Below are positions 53,728 to 64,000 of a stretch of 64,000 bases of DNA, piece after piece (the stretch's first letter is position 1; each line of letters begins with the position of its first letter). The stretch is from Ambrosia x helenae (lineage: Eukaryota; Streptophyta; Magnoliopsida; Asterales; Asteraceae), in contig CM061223.1 in the NCBI GenBank assembly GCA_030844895.1, positions 9,993,994-10,057,993 of the forward strand, in the 5' to 3' direction. The notes beneath the pieces were generated by a model. The model saw nothing but the letters and a program-made list of their open reading frames with translations, ran no database searches and had not been told where the DNA came from. A program made the position numbers and the translations under genes.

Positions 53728-56700
53728 TTTGGAATATAACCAAATATTATGCAGTAATTTGAAGTTCAATCGTCAAGGTTTTAAGATTTTAGATTGTTAA
53801 ATGTAGCCTCATTTTAGATCTATCATCTAGCATAATGTTTTAACTTATGTTTTGTTCCGCTCAGTTCCAACCGTGATACCAAATTGGTTTGTTTCAGTTT
53901 TCGATAGTTCGGTTTTGGCTAGGGGTGCATTAATGATTAGCACATCCATTAACAGAATTAGGATTCTTTCCATAAGAGGCACTTTGTAGACTTAACTAAA
54001 CTTTTAAACTTTTAAGAGGACAATCAGAATTTTTGAGTAAAAATATCAACCCCACACACATGGTGTGGGTGACATCCCCAACTACATTATATGTATTAGT
54101 GACTTGTATGTTATATATATTTCTAACTTTAAGTTGTTATATATATAATAACGAGTTGCGCTTACCCGCGCGTTGCGGCGGGATCTTGATTATGAATTTC
54201 TATAGTATCATTATATTATATACGAAAAATTTAATTCTAAATTCTATTTAGCACTTTAGTCATAATAAAAAATAACCGACCATGAAAAAATATATGTTGG
54301 GACGGATTGATTTTGCGTTTTTTTTTTGTATTCTTCAATTTAAACATATTAAAAGATTGTATAAATTAAAATTGATGTATCATTATCAAGTTAACCAAAA
54401 GTGTTGAACAAATAAAAATGGTTCTTCGAATAATAATATAACTTTGTTATTGAAAATTGCAAACGTTAAGTCTAAAGAAAATTTTTGTGTTCTATGTAAA
54501 TAGAGAATCTATCGTTTATCCAAGAAAGATGAGAATATATATTAAATACCTTTCATGTTCAATTGTGTGACCAAGGCAACAAAATAAGCGATCTTTTTTT
54601 GAAAATAAGCATCTAATATACTAAAAACCTAACCAACATTCTAGTGGAACATTCTGGATAACAATAAAAAAATAGTACCCATTTTAAAGGAAAAAATAAT
54701 ACTCCCATTTCCTTCTCCATCTCTTTCTCTGTTTCCAAGTTTCGTGTATAGAAGACTGTGTTTATGGTACACATCGATACGTCTACCGGATCTGAGTTTA
54801 TGGTTTTAGTCTTCACCACTGCCTCCTGACTTAACCACTACCCACCGCCGGATATAACGAAGCCCCTACCACCTCTATTTCCCATGTAATTATATCCTGC
54901 GGTTTTCAGATCTGCGAAGAACAAATCAAAGCCTCTCTGCATTCGTGGCCGACTTCAATCCCTTCATCTTTGTTTACCTCTAACCCCAGTCTCAATCGAT
55001 GGTTGAATGGGAAACCGACATACACTGGAATCATCGCATCTGAAGTCCTCCTCATGACTTTTTTCAAAATGATAGAAACGACAGTTAAGAACGGAAGGGG
55101 GAAGAAAGAAGACAACGTGAATAATGGTCCGTTAAGAGGCAATGTTTGGCCGGGAAAAAGCTATACGCCCGAACCATTGTATGAAACGATGCGATGGTTG
55201 GCCGGGAAAACGATGCGATGAGGAAATAACGTTTAAAACAGAAGAGGGGATGAAACTGCATGATCATTGGTCAAGCGGTTATCAGAATTTTAAACGGTGT
55301 GTAATAGTGTGGATGGGTGGGAGATAAAAAGGTGCAATTTTTTTTAACGCCGTTAGTGTTTCCGTTAAGTTGATATTTGTATTTATACAAGTTAACGCTA
55401 ACCCGCGCGTTGCGGCGAGATGTTGATTATTAATGTTCTTAATATGATATGAGATGTGAAACCTAAAGTGTATAACAAAAACAAAACAATAATAACATAA
55501 AATACGAAAGATCAATAGTTCTTAAAAAATAACCAGAATAGTTTGTTAAGTAGTAATAATAATTATAAAAGAATATATGTAGCATTTTTAACGGGCATAA
55601 TTAAATTACCGTATTAGTGTATTATAATAGTAAACGTATGTTAAATGGCATATTCGATGACATCTTAATGTCATATTCATTTTTTTTTCTATATACCTTT
55701 AATCCGGTGGATGACCACCATCATCACGAAATTAGGTTACATCTTGTTTTAAAAACCCCTCCAACGACAGGGAGGCAATGTTTGCGTAAATAATACTCAA
55801 AATTATGAAGAGTTTTTAAAGGAAATATCTTAGGATTAATGGACCATACTTCGAACATAAACAGATAAATGTACATTTGCAATACTATTCACAAAATTGA
55901 ATTATAATTATACTATGAAGTATTGGATTTAAATAATCCTAACTATTAGCTATTGGTCTTTACCGCTCCCAACGAACAAAATATGTGTTGGCAGTCACAC
56001 CTTTTAACATATTATCTGCCAACGGACTAACTAACAGAATACTAAGAGGGAATTGACACGCAAGAGAGAATTTGACACACAAGCATGCCACATCAGTTTG
56101 AACCGGTGTCAGTCAATAGATGATAGTTAAAAGGTAGACAATGTATTATAGTCATGGACCGTTGGTAGACAATATGTTAAAATGTGGGACCGTCAGTGCA
56201 CATTTCGTTAGTTAAGACAGTAAAGATCAATAGTTAATAGTTAGAATTACTTAAATTTAATACTCGTATTATAGTATATGTAAAGTATTTATTTCATACG
56301 TCATTTTCATGCTAATCCTTTAATAATTGTAATTTCATATATGAGTGGCATTATTTTTAAAGAAAACTAAAAACATAAAAAGGCATGTTCGAAAAGTCAT
56401 TTTCTTTTGAAAACCCACTCTAAAAAAAACTCTCCTTCAATTTCTCGTTCACCCAGACATATCTGTCCCTTCACCTATGGCATCGCCATACCCGGCTCTG
56501 CCTACGCCACCATAGAGATCTCCCCGCATCTTCCGCCACGATTCATCACATCACCTTCTCTTTTTTTCTTCTCCTTAGTCATCTATGTTCACCGCAGGAC
56601 CAGAAACGACCATCACCGGAAACCCTAACCGTCGCGAACAACGACAGAGTCATCCCCGCTGCCGGATCGAGACATGCAGTCTCGTCGTATGCCTTGTATT

Positions 56701-57052
56701 TGACGGAAACCCAACCGTGCCGCCCCTTGACTCGAAGTCCACAGTCGCTGTTTCTAAAAGGATGGTGTTAAGTAGCCGGTAACGTTTCTTGGTTCTGTAA
56801 GTTTATATACATGTATAAAAGGATACGCCGGTTGATCTCTTGTTCGAAGGGGATGCGATGGTGGTTTTTACGACGGTTAATGGTTGAGTGTAGATATCCG
56901 GCTATTTGTGAATGTAGCGGTTATGATTTAAGCCTATATTTGTATTTAAGCCTATATTAACGCCGTTAGTAACATAGTTAAGTTACTATTTGTATATATA
57001 TATAATTAGAAAGAATGATAAAAAAAAAGTAAATTTTAATTTTAAAACCATC

Positions 57053-57088
<36 letters not shown>

Positions 57089-57089
57089 C
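53728..57089. other. Non-coding region with worn Helitron-like ends
   Basis: No confident gene. CCCGCGCGTTGCGGCGGG at 54164-54181 and CCGCGCGTTGCGGCG at 55402-55416 resemble, in reverse, the CCGCCGCAACGCGCGG hairpins of Helitron ends, with CTCG/CTTG in place of CTAG. 54680-55320 and 56400-56960 are GC-richer and weakly coding-like, but give no recognisable protein. Confidence 0.4.
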
Positions 57090-57272
57090 AAAAGATCAAA
57101 TACAAACAACTTTTTCGTACGAACTGTACGAATCAAAGGAAAAACATGGAAAAACACGCAGGCCGTATATAACTAGAGTAATTATATAATTACTCTAGTT
57201 ATACACGACCCCGCGTGTTTTTTCCTTTGATTCGTACAGTTCGTACGAAAAAGCTATTTGTACGTGAACCTA

Positions 57273-57276
<4 letters not shown>
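57090..57276. mobile_element. Foldback MITE (hairpin about 160 bp), copy 2
   Basis: Reverse-oriented relative of 46614-46806: CAACTTTTTCGTACGAACTG on the left, its inverse on the right, palindromic centre ACTAGAGTAATTATATAATT. It sits between TA/GA microsatellites (57055-57088 and 57276-57326). Confidence 0.75.
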
Positions 57277-57325
<49 letters not shown>

Positions 57326-57328
57326 GAT

Positions 57329-57718
57329 CTGGTTCAATTGAGAACTCACTTGAGTTGCGAAAACTTGAGAACTCCTCTAGATCAATGACAAGGTGACACA
57401 TATACCACCTATCATTATAATATTAAGGGGCAAGAAAGTAATTTATCCCTACCCCACCCACCCCCATTCCCACACCTTTTTATAATACTGATTTTTTTAA
57501 ATAAAGATCTCCCACACACATACTACTCTCTCTCTCTCTCTCCCACACACACACCCCCCTCTCTCTCTTTCTCTCTTATCCGAACGAAGGCGGAGGAGGA
57601 CGGACGTCGACGGTGGCTCATTATCACCCCAGCTCATCACACACACACACACACACGACTAACTCTCTCTCTCTCTCTCTCTTTCTCCATGTCTCTCTCT
57701 ATCTCTCTCTCCCCCCCA

Positions 57719-57751
<33 letters not shown>

Positions 57752-58172
57752 ATGGATGAGGAGGTTTTTGGGGACGGTGGTCATGGATGTGGAGGGGGGG
57801 AGGGGGTGAGGTGATGGTGAATGGTAGTGGTGTTTTGGGATCTGAACAGATATGAATGGGGTAGGGGTGGGATATGAACGTGGTGGGTTTTTCGAAGGTC
57901 GAGGGTTCTAGATGGTGGTGGTTCGTGGCTGTGTGAGATAGGTGGGTGGAGGTGATGGGGCGGTGGTCGATGGTGGTCTTGGAGGTGATGGTGACAGTGG
58001 GTTTTGGTGGGGGTCGGTTTTTGGTGGTAGGTTTTGGGCTCTGAACAGATCTGGAGGCGGATGGGGTGGTTTTTGGTGGGGTAGGAGGCAGAGGGGGTGG
58101 AGGACATGGTGAATGGTGGCGGAGGACGGCGGAGGACGACATGTTTGTTATTGTTATTATTATTATTATTGT

Positions 58173-58219
<47 letters not shown>

Positions 58220-59014
58220 GTTATTATTATTATTTGTAGGTGATGGTGTTTTTGTTGTTGATGATGATGTTTTTGCAGATGAAGGTTTTTTTGTTGTTGT
58301 ATAAATTAAACAATAGTGTAAAACCTTGTGATTCATGTGTAGTATGATTTTTATAAATGTTTGGTTTGTTTTACATTGATGTAATACAATTTTGTTGATG
58401 TTTTTGGGCATTTACAGTAGTGTAATGCAATGTTATAGATGGAACTATGTATTTTTTTACACTAGCGTAATACAAATGTATATATGTTTGTTTGGTTTTT
58501 ACACTAGCGTATTTTGTTGTAGTTTGTGTATGGTAGATTTACACTGGTATTACACCAGTGTAAATCTTACACTAGCGTATTTGTTTTAGTAGTTTGTGTA
58601 TGGTAGATTTACACTAGTGTAAATAATTACACCAGTGTAAATTATATGGTAGATTTACACTAGTTTAAATAATTACACTAGTGTAAATTATTCACATCAG
58701 ATTTATCTTATTATTTATTTTAAAAAAGTAAATTAATTAAAAAATAAAATATAGTAAAAAAATGTTATATTTTAAATAATTAAATAAAAAATTAATATAG
58801 TATTATATTATTTCTTTCTTTCTCTTTCCATGGTTTTTTACCTAAACACCTCTAATTGTACTTTATTATATTAAAATATACTTAATACAAATTTAAATAA
58901 CATGTGAAGATAAAAAACCTTAAGATGTAATCACAACCATTGGATTGAGAAGATCAATGGCCTGGATGAGTTCCTATGGTTCTCGCAACTCACGTGAGTT
59001 CTCAAAATAACCCA
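57329..59014. mobile_element. TIR element, about 1.7 kb, filled with microsatellites and palindromes
   Basis: Ends GGTTCAATTGAGAACTCAC (57331) and, inverted, GGTTATTTTGAGAACTCAC (from 59013), about 30 bp at 80-90% match. Inside are CT, AC, GGTGG and TTA arrays (57520-57760, 58150-58232) and, at 58370-58690, many copies of TTTACACTAGTGTAAA and TTACACTAGCGTA. No transposase. Long frames at 57750-58176 come from low-complexity Pro/His and Asn coding and are not genes. Confidence 0.6.
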
Positions 59015-59028
59015 ACCCTATATATATA

Positions 59029-59410
59029 TGGGAGGGTTATCTTGAGAACGCTAAATATCGTGAGAACCGTGAGAACAAGTAAAAAAATAAATCAAAATCA
59101 ATTTTTTTAATACAAACCTCATTATAATCAAAATAAAACATTAATAAATGATTTTTCTTTCCAAATAATTCATCTTATCTTGCAAAAATACTTTTAAATT
59201 AACTTTTTACACATGTGTAAATGAAACAATTACACATGTATAAACAGTAAATTTACACATGTGTAAAAACAATTTATTTCCGTATACGTTTGAATTTTTA
59301 CGCGTATTTTGTGTTTTTGAGATTGTATTTTAGTAATAGAGATAAGTGTAAAAAGAAATTTTGAATTTGAATAGTTTTAGATGGCGTTCTTGCGGTTCGC
59401 ACGAAATACA
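59029..59410. repeat. Related small element with GTGAGAACCGTGAGAAC end and ACACATGTGTAA palindromes
   Basis: Left end GAGGGTTATCTTGAGAAC...GTGAGAACCGTGAGAAC; right end GCGTTCTTGCGGTTCGCAC roughly inverted. Three TTACACATGTGTAA-like palindromes lie at 59208-59262. Boundaries approximate. Confidence 0.45.
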
Positions 59411-59533
59411 TGTGTTCGAACGATGGTGACCTCCTTAAAATATACATAGGAATTATCATTGTAATTCATCTATTTAAAAAACAATTTCGTTCCGGCATTG
59501 CTTCGAAGTACTGTATATTTAGCCAACTGGTTA

Positions 59534-60100
59534 TAGGGCTGTACACGAGCCGAGTCGAACCGAGTCAGGCTAAGCTCGGGCTCGAGCTCGAACTTAAACG
59601 AGCCAGCTCGGCTCGGCTCGTTTTTTTTGGTCGAGCTAAAAAGCCGAGCTCTGTGTTCGAGCCGAGCTCGAGCTGGCTCGAGCCAGCTCGTTATTTTTTT
59701 TATTTTTTTATATAAATATTTATAAAATAAAAAACAATACAAAAATAAAGTAAAATTACACATATACATGTATATTTTTATTTTTCTAACTTAGGGTTTA
59801 TTGAATTATAAAGAGGTGAGGTAGATATGTAGTATGAGCGGAGCTTTCAAAATTTGAATTTTAAAATTGCGTTTGGAGCCAAAATATATTACTTTCATCT
59901 ATATATTAATTACACATACACAAGCCTAAGTCGAGCCATATGGCGAGCCATCGAGCCGAGCCACGAGCTGAACACCCTTGGCTCGAGCTCGGCTCGATTA
60001 CAAAACGAGCTGGCTGGACTCGAAAACAAAACGAGCCTTTTCGAGCGAGCTTTTTACGAACGAGTTTCAAGCGAGCCGCGAGCTTTTTTGTACACCCCTA
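59534..60100. mobile_element. hAT element, 567 bp
   Basis: TIR TAGGGCTGTACA / TGTACACCCCTA, 8-bp duplication ACTGGTTA at 59526-59533 and 60101-60108. Interior of CGAGCTCGAGC-type words; no transposase. Confidence 0.9.
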
Positions 60101-60445
60101 ACTGGTTATGAAAAATATTGCCTATGTTTACGTGTAAGAATTTAATTGCTGAACACAACTTACACAAGCAAATCGAGAAGTTAATAATAACATGGGTACG
60201 TAAAACAACTCACATAATGCAACCACAAACAAATATGAAACTGACCCTTAACAAATTACAGCAATAGCAAGCAACCCAAATATTGCAGGACAAATTATCG
60301 CAAAATAGACGTACTCCTTGACTCAGCCCATTGTAGAAAAACTAGATCAAAGCAAAGATAACATAAGTTAGCCCACAACGTTTAATTATTTTTGCACTAA
60401 ATTCATGTGATAAGTATTATACCATGCGTTTTGAACACCCATCAT

Positions 60446-62157
60446 TCAGATAGCATGCACATGACCAATCATGGATGGATGGATCTTGTTCTTCAACATC
60501 TTTCTCATCAACTGCATGTAAACATAAATAATATTTTTATATATCAAGCAACGTAGTGGAACCAACACACAACGCACAAACGAATAATAATGCAAAACAA
60601 AAAATAAAAACAAGAACTACACGACAATTATACGTGGTTCGGAATCGATGTGAATCCTAAGTCCATGAGCTGCAACTTAATATTCTATTATTCTTAGTAC
60701 GAAGGTTAGAATACATGATATTGGTACATATATATAGAAATATAATTAGGGTTTGTAACTAGGCCTCATGAAAACAATCATGGATCAAAATAAACCCAAG
60801 TCTAGTATGTTATCTCACTACTAGAAAATTGGCTCTTTTGCTACTAAATTTTCCTACGGGGAAAAATGAGTCACAAATTTTGACAAAATTGCTAATAATT
60901 CGTGACGACAAAAACATCCTTATTATTTAGACAAATTTACTACACAATAGTGATAAATACTTAGAAATTTGCGTAGAAAAATGGCATAGGAAAAGCGTCA
61001 CAAATTTTCCACACCATATTTTTGTAGGAAATATGTTGAAAATTGCGTAGTAAATGTGTGGTAATTGGTTTCCGACGAGTGTTTTTCTTACATCAAGGTT
61101 TCGTTGCAAATGCGTAGCAAATTTTAAATCTATGGCACATTTTCAACAAAACCTTGATGTTAGAAAACCCTCGTCGGAAACTGATTACTACGCAATTTTC
61201 AATGTGTTTCTACGAAAATATGGTGTGGGAAATTTGCGATGTATTTCCTACGCCATTTCATATGCAATGTCCTAAGTAGTTGTCCCTATTGTGTAGCAAA
61301 TTTGTTTAAAAAAATAGAATTTTTTTTTGTCGTCGTAAATGCGTAGTAACTTTGTCAAAATTTGTGACGCATTTTTTTTCGTAGAAACCACCTATGTGGC
61401 AAATTGCCACTTTTCTAGTAGTGTATGATATATAGTGATCAATTGAGAAACTCACTTGTTTTGTTTTCTTGATCGGTTGTGTTGAACCATCTTTTCCGAG
61501 CTTCTTCTTCACCTTTGAGACCAAGAAACTCTTAATCGATTCAGTGTTGCCATTATTACTATTATTATTACTATTACTATCAGATAACTCATCGGGTAAG
61601 TTATTTTCAGGATCAGCCCGAAGCAAGTCAGCAAGAGTTATTCGCTCTCCACTCTTCTTAACCTTACTTGAATCCTTCACAGCATTTACATCATCTTCTT
61701 GATGTTTGTTAGGTTTGGCAATTTCATCACATGGTGAAAGATTTTGTTTCTCAACATGATCAAACACATTGTCATTAGAAACTTTCCGCACCAATGGACT
61801 TTCAATATCTTCATCATGATCATCACCATCATCATCAAAGAACATCACTTGATTGTTCATAAAGGTGTCCTCATTCAACTTAAAATCACGATAAAGATCC
61901 ACCCCCAATGTGCCTATAGCGAGTATACCATCGTTCCAGCCGTCATATGCGCTGGCAAAAGCTTCATTTTCAAGCAGTGTTACCTTGTCATAATCATCAT
62001 CCTTCTTATAAGCAGCTTTATACATAAACTGACGACGAACCCAACCGAAGATCTGTGTGTTAACATGCAAAATGAAGTCATTAATTATAGTATATTAATA
62101 TAAACTTAGTTATAACATGTAGCTAGCTAATGAATATTAACCACTGAATACCTTCAT
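60446..62157 (-). CDS. TAC1: TAC1-like IGT-family gene (shoot/branch angle), 3 exons, 222 aa
   Basis: Exons 62157-62152 (ATGAAG), 62052-61456 and 60511-60446. Junctions: ATGAAG|GTATTC...ACACACAG|ATCTTC; AAACAA|GTGAGT...TGCAG|TTGATG. The tiny first exon coding MK is a mark of the IGT family (LAZY, DRO, TAC1). The protein starts MKIFGWVRRQF, has YDGWNDGILAIGTLG (IGT at 48-50), an acidic middle with Asp runs, GERITLADLLRAD (about 137-149), and LMRKMLKNKIHP near the end. The C-terminal EAR-like motif of LAZY proteins is absent, as in TAC1, which promotes outward growth of branches. Related TAC1 proteins are somewhat longer. Intron 2 (944 bp) contains a CACTA element. Assigned by motif from memory. 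Confidence 0.78.
60816..61424. mobile_element. CACTA-type foldback element in intron 2 of the TAC1-like gene
   Basis: TIR CACTACTAGAAAA / TTTTCTAGTAGTG, 609 bp. The interior folds back: the CCGACGAGTG and ACATCAAGGTTT stretch near 61072-61106 is inverted at 61146-61178, with longer arms around. Flanking triplets TCT and TAT differ by one base, so the 3-bp duplication is only approximate. Confidence 0.8.
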
Positions 62158-63037
62158 TTTTCTTGTGTTTTGGATGAAGTTGAACTAATTAGCTGATGAG
62201 GACTAAACATGAATATAGAATGTGTTGTATCATGTGTGGGATGGTGGCGACAAACAGATGATAATCAATTAATCATAAGGTTAGGTAAAATAAGGACCAA
62301 AGTTGAAGAGGGGCTACCGTGCTAACAGTCTTAAATGGTGACACGTAAATTGTACCAAAACTTTTAGCTTTTATTTTCTTATTAACCTCATCGAAAAAAG
62401 TTAATTAATGTTATCGTTATATCTAAAATTGACACCATTGGCGGGTACTGATTACGACTTACGAGTGACACCCTAAATCTATGTACGTGTTCTAAGGCTA
62501 AGATATTGACCAAATTGTCGTTTGGTTACCTTCTTTTTGAGCATCGTTTTTTTGACTCTACCTTTTCATTAAACGACAAGAACTACGTGTCAACCACCGT
62601 GACAACGGTCGTTGTGGCCAAGGTCGACTACTCGACTGCCGTCAGCCCCTTGGTTCTCCCAGATGCGCGGAAACCCGACCTCCACTCGCCCGAAAGCATG
62701 ACAATGGAATGATCAGTGAAACCTCGTCTTCCATCCGAGTCGAACCGGCGCCACCCGTATTCGCTCTTCACCTGGATGCCGCTGAAAATAATGAGGACAA
62801 CGACTCGAACTATCTCCAGTAATATGATGCTTCAGGTTTGACTTGAAGCACCCCCTCCCCTATGCAGACACTGAGGCCAAAACCGACGACCTCTCCTAGA
62901 AGCAAATGGGTACAACTAAGCCAAAAGGCTCATGGTGATTAGTAAGTTAATTAAAACAATAGATCAATAAAATTTTCACAATGTGGGTAAAGAAAGAAGA
63001 AATTAGTTTTTGTACCCGCCTTACGCCGGTACCATAT
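62158..63037. other. Upstream of TAC1-like gene and unassigned GC-richer segment
   Basis: 62158-62440 is presumably the TAC1-like promoter; no clear TATA was chosen. 62500-62930 is GC-richer with long weak frames and may be a decayed retroelement gag; I do not recognise it. Confidence 0.35.
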
Positions 63038-63669
63038 TGTTAAAAATGTTACATGTTTTATGGTTCAATTGATAAACATTTATTTTGGGCCTGATATTTG
63101 CTAAATATTTTGGTTTTTATATTGTGGGCCTCGGGTATATAAGCTAGTAATCCAACTAGCATTACTTGGGCTTTCGTGTCTCTCAGTGTGGTCAGCATTG
63201 GGTCTTTTCCGAGACTGAAAGCCCAGCTGGTTACATCGACTTACAAAGTGTAAAGTCTATGTTTCTGGGGTGTTTTTGTGTTCTTTTCATTTGTGCAGGG
63301 GCTTGGATGAAACTTGTGAGTATAAAAGGTGAGAGATATTTCGAGAAGCTTTGGGATTGTTATTTTTTCTTATTTCCTCTTTGTACTCGTCTCTCTCAAT
63401 TGTCTAGGGTTTCATCCCTGTTTGTCTTGTATTTTTGTATTGTAAGTTTGTTCTTGTTTTGTTGTTGATCATCAACAACTGATCTAAACAGTCAATTGTT
63501 GGTTGAGAAATTTGTATCTTTAAGGTCTTCAACATTTGTTGAAGATCTAGGGTTTGGTTTGGGTACTTTTCTGGGTTGGTTAATAATAAGATTTTGTCGC
63601 TAGATCTTGTGTATTGTTGTTTATGTTTGATTGGTTGTGTTGAGAGATTTAGATTCATAGTTTTTTACA
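63038..63669 (+). repeat. 5' LTR of a Ty1/copia element
   Basis: Begins TGTTAAAAATG, ends TTTTTTACA, and is followed at once by a copia-type primer site. TATATAA at 63136-63142 and TATAAAA at 63323-63329 are candidate promoters. Confidence 0.8.
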
Positions 63670-63681
63670 TGGTATCAGAGC
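63670..63681 (+). promoter_or_regulatory. Primer binding site for initiator Met-tRNA
   Basis: TGGTATCAGAGC is the standard primer site of plant copia elements. The interior (63682-64000) is leader with no start of gag visible before the window ends. Confidence 0.92.
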
Positions 63682-64000
63682 TTTAGCTCTTGATCCTGAG
63701 GTCGTATTTGTCTTCTGTTGTGTGTATTTGTTTTAGATCCGGTATTTGTCTTGAAGATATGTTAAAAACATTTTAACAGATCTAGGGTTTATGTCTTTGG
63801 TTTTGATCTTCTTTATAGATCTTGACCTTGTATTGTTAGTAATAAATATGATCTTATTAGATCTTGTCTATTACTTGCATTGTGTATACTGTTGGATCTA
63901 GGGTTTCTTTGGTCAACTATTGTTGGCAAGAGAACTGGAATTGATAACCTGGTGAGTGTATGTGGATTGGAAGCTTGTAACCTGTAAGTTTTTTGGTTCT

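Noticed and set aside
57750..58411. Long frames rich in Pro/His and Asn/Leu
   Set aside because: They are translations of CT/GGTGG low-complexity sequence and the TTA microsatellite inside a TIR element, not genes.
1..64000. CRISPR arrays, bacterial operons, organelle insertions, tRNA or rRNA genes
   Set aside because: None seen; the only tRNA-like sequences are SINE promoter boxes and retroelement primer sites.

Overview
This window is nuclear DNA from a flowering plant, most likely a eudicot. The evidence is plant gene families (an XTH wall enzyme, a TAC1-like IGT gene, a SAUR, a DEP1-like methionine-salvage pseudogene), GT-AG introns, and typical plant transposons (Tat-lineage Ty3 with dual RNase H, a copia LTR with an initiator-Met tRNA primer site, L1-type LINE, Helitrons, hAT, Harbinger, Stowaway, CACTA and foldback elements). 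The species cannot be fixed from sequence alone. The stretch is gene-poor and dominated by transposons nested in one another.

Layout. 1-4312: an old Tat-like LTR retrotransposon on the minus strand (LTR 3651-4312, decayed gag), interrupted by a hAT element (87-869) and a solo LTR (968-2862). 4620-15665: a complete Tat-lineage Ty3 element whose two 489-bp LTRs look identical, with TACAC target duplications, an unbroken 1868-residue gag-pol, and two antisense genes downstream of pol. One antisense gene is a three-exon gene for a predicted 895-residue protein, the other an 189-residue ORF; each has its own TATA box. 15.7-24.3 kb: LINE scraps, a GRF zinc-finger ORF, a Helitron end, and a cluster of broken gene pieces (DEP1, one RecQ-helicase exon, antisense EF1A). 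24.86-25.79 kb: an intact intronless XTH gene with a SINE just behind it. 26.9-38.5 kb: Helitrons, several joined head to tail with no spacer, plus Harbinger MITEs, a foldback element and a second solo LTR. 38.6-39.7 kb: a SAUR gene split by a hAT insertion. 40.1-46.8 kb: nested hAT and foldback elements, a Stowaway and further MITEs. 46.9-52.4 kb: a full-length LINE on the minus strand with 17-18 bp target duplications and two apparent frameshifts. 52.4-53.7 kb: two more abutting Helitrons. 57.1-60.1 kb: foldback, TIR and hAT elements rich in microsatellites and palindromes. 60.4-62.2 kb: a TAC1-like gene on the minus strand with a CACTA foldback element in its second intron. 63.0-64.0 kb: the 5' LTR and primer site of a copia element that runs off the window.

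The host genes that look functional are the XTH (24863-25789) and the TAC1-like gene (60446-62157). The small GRF ORF is uncertain. Everything else coding belongs to transposons or is a pseudogene. The most unusual module is the young Tat element with its spliced, antisense, separately promoted gene.
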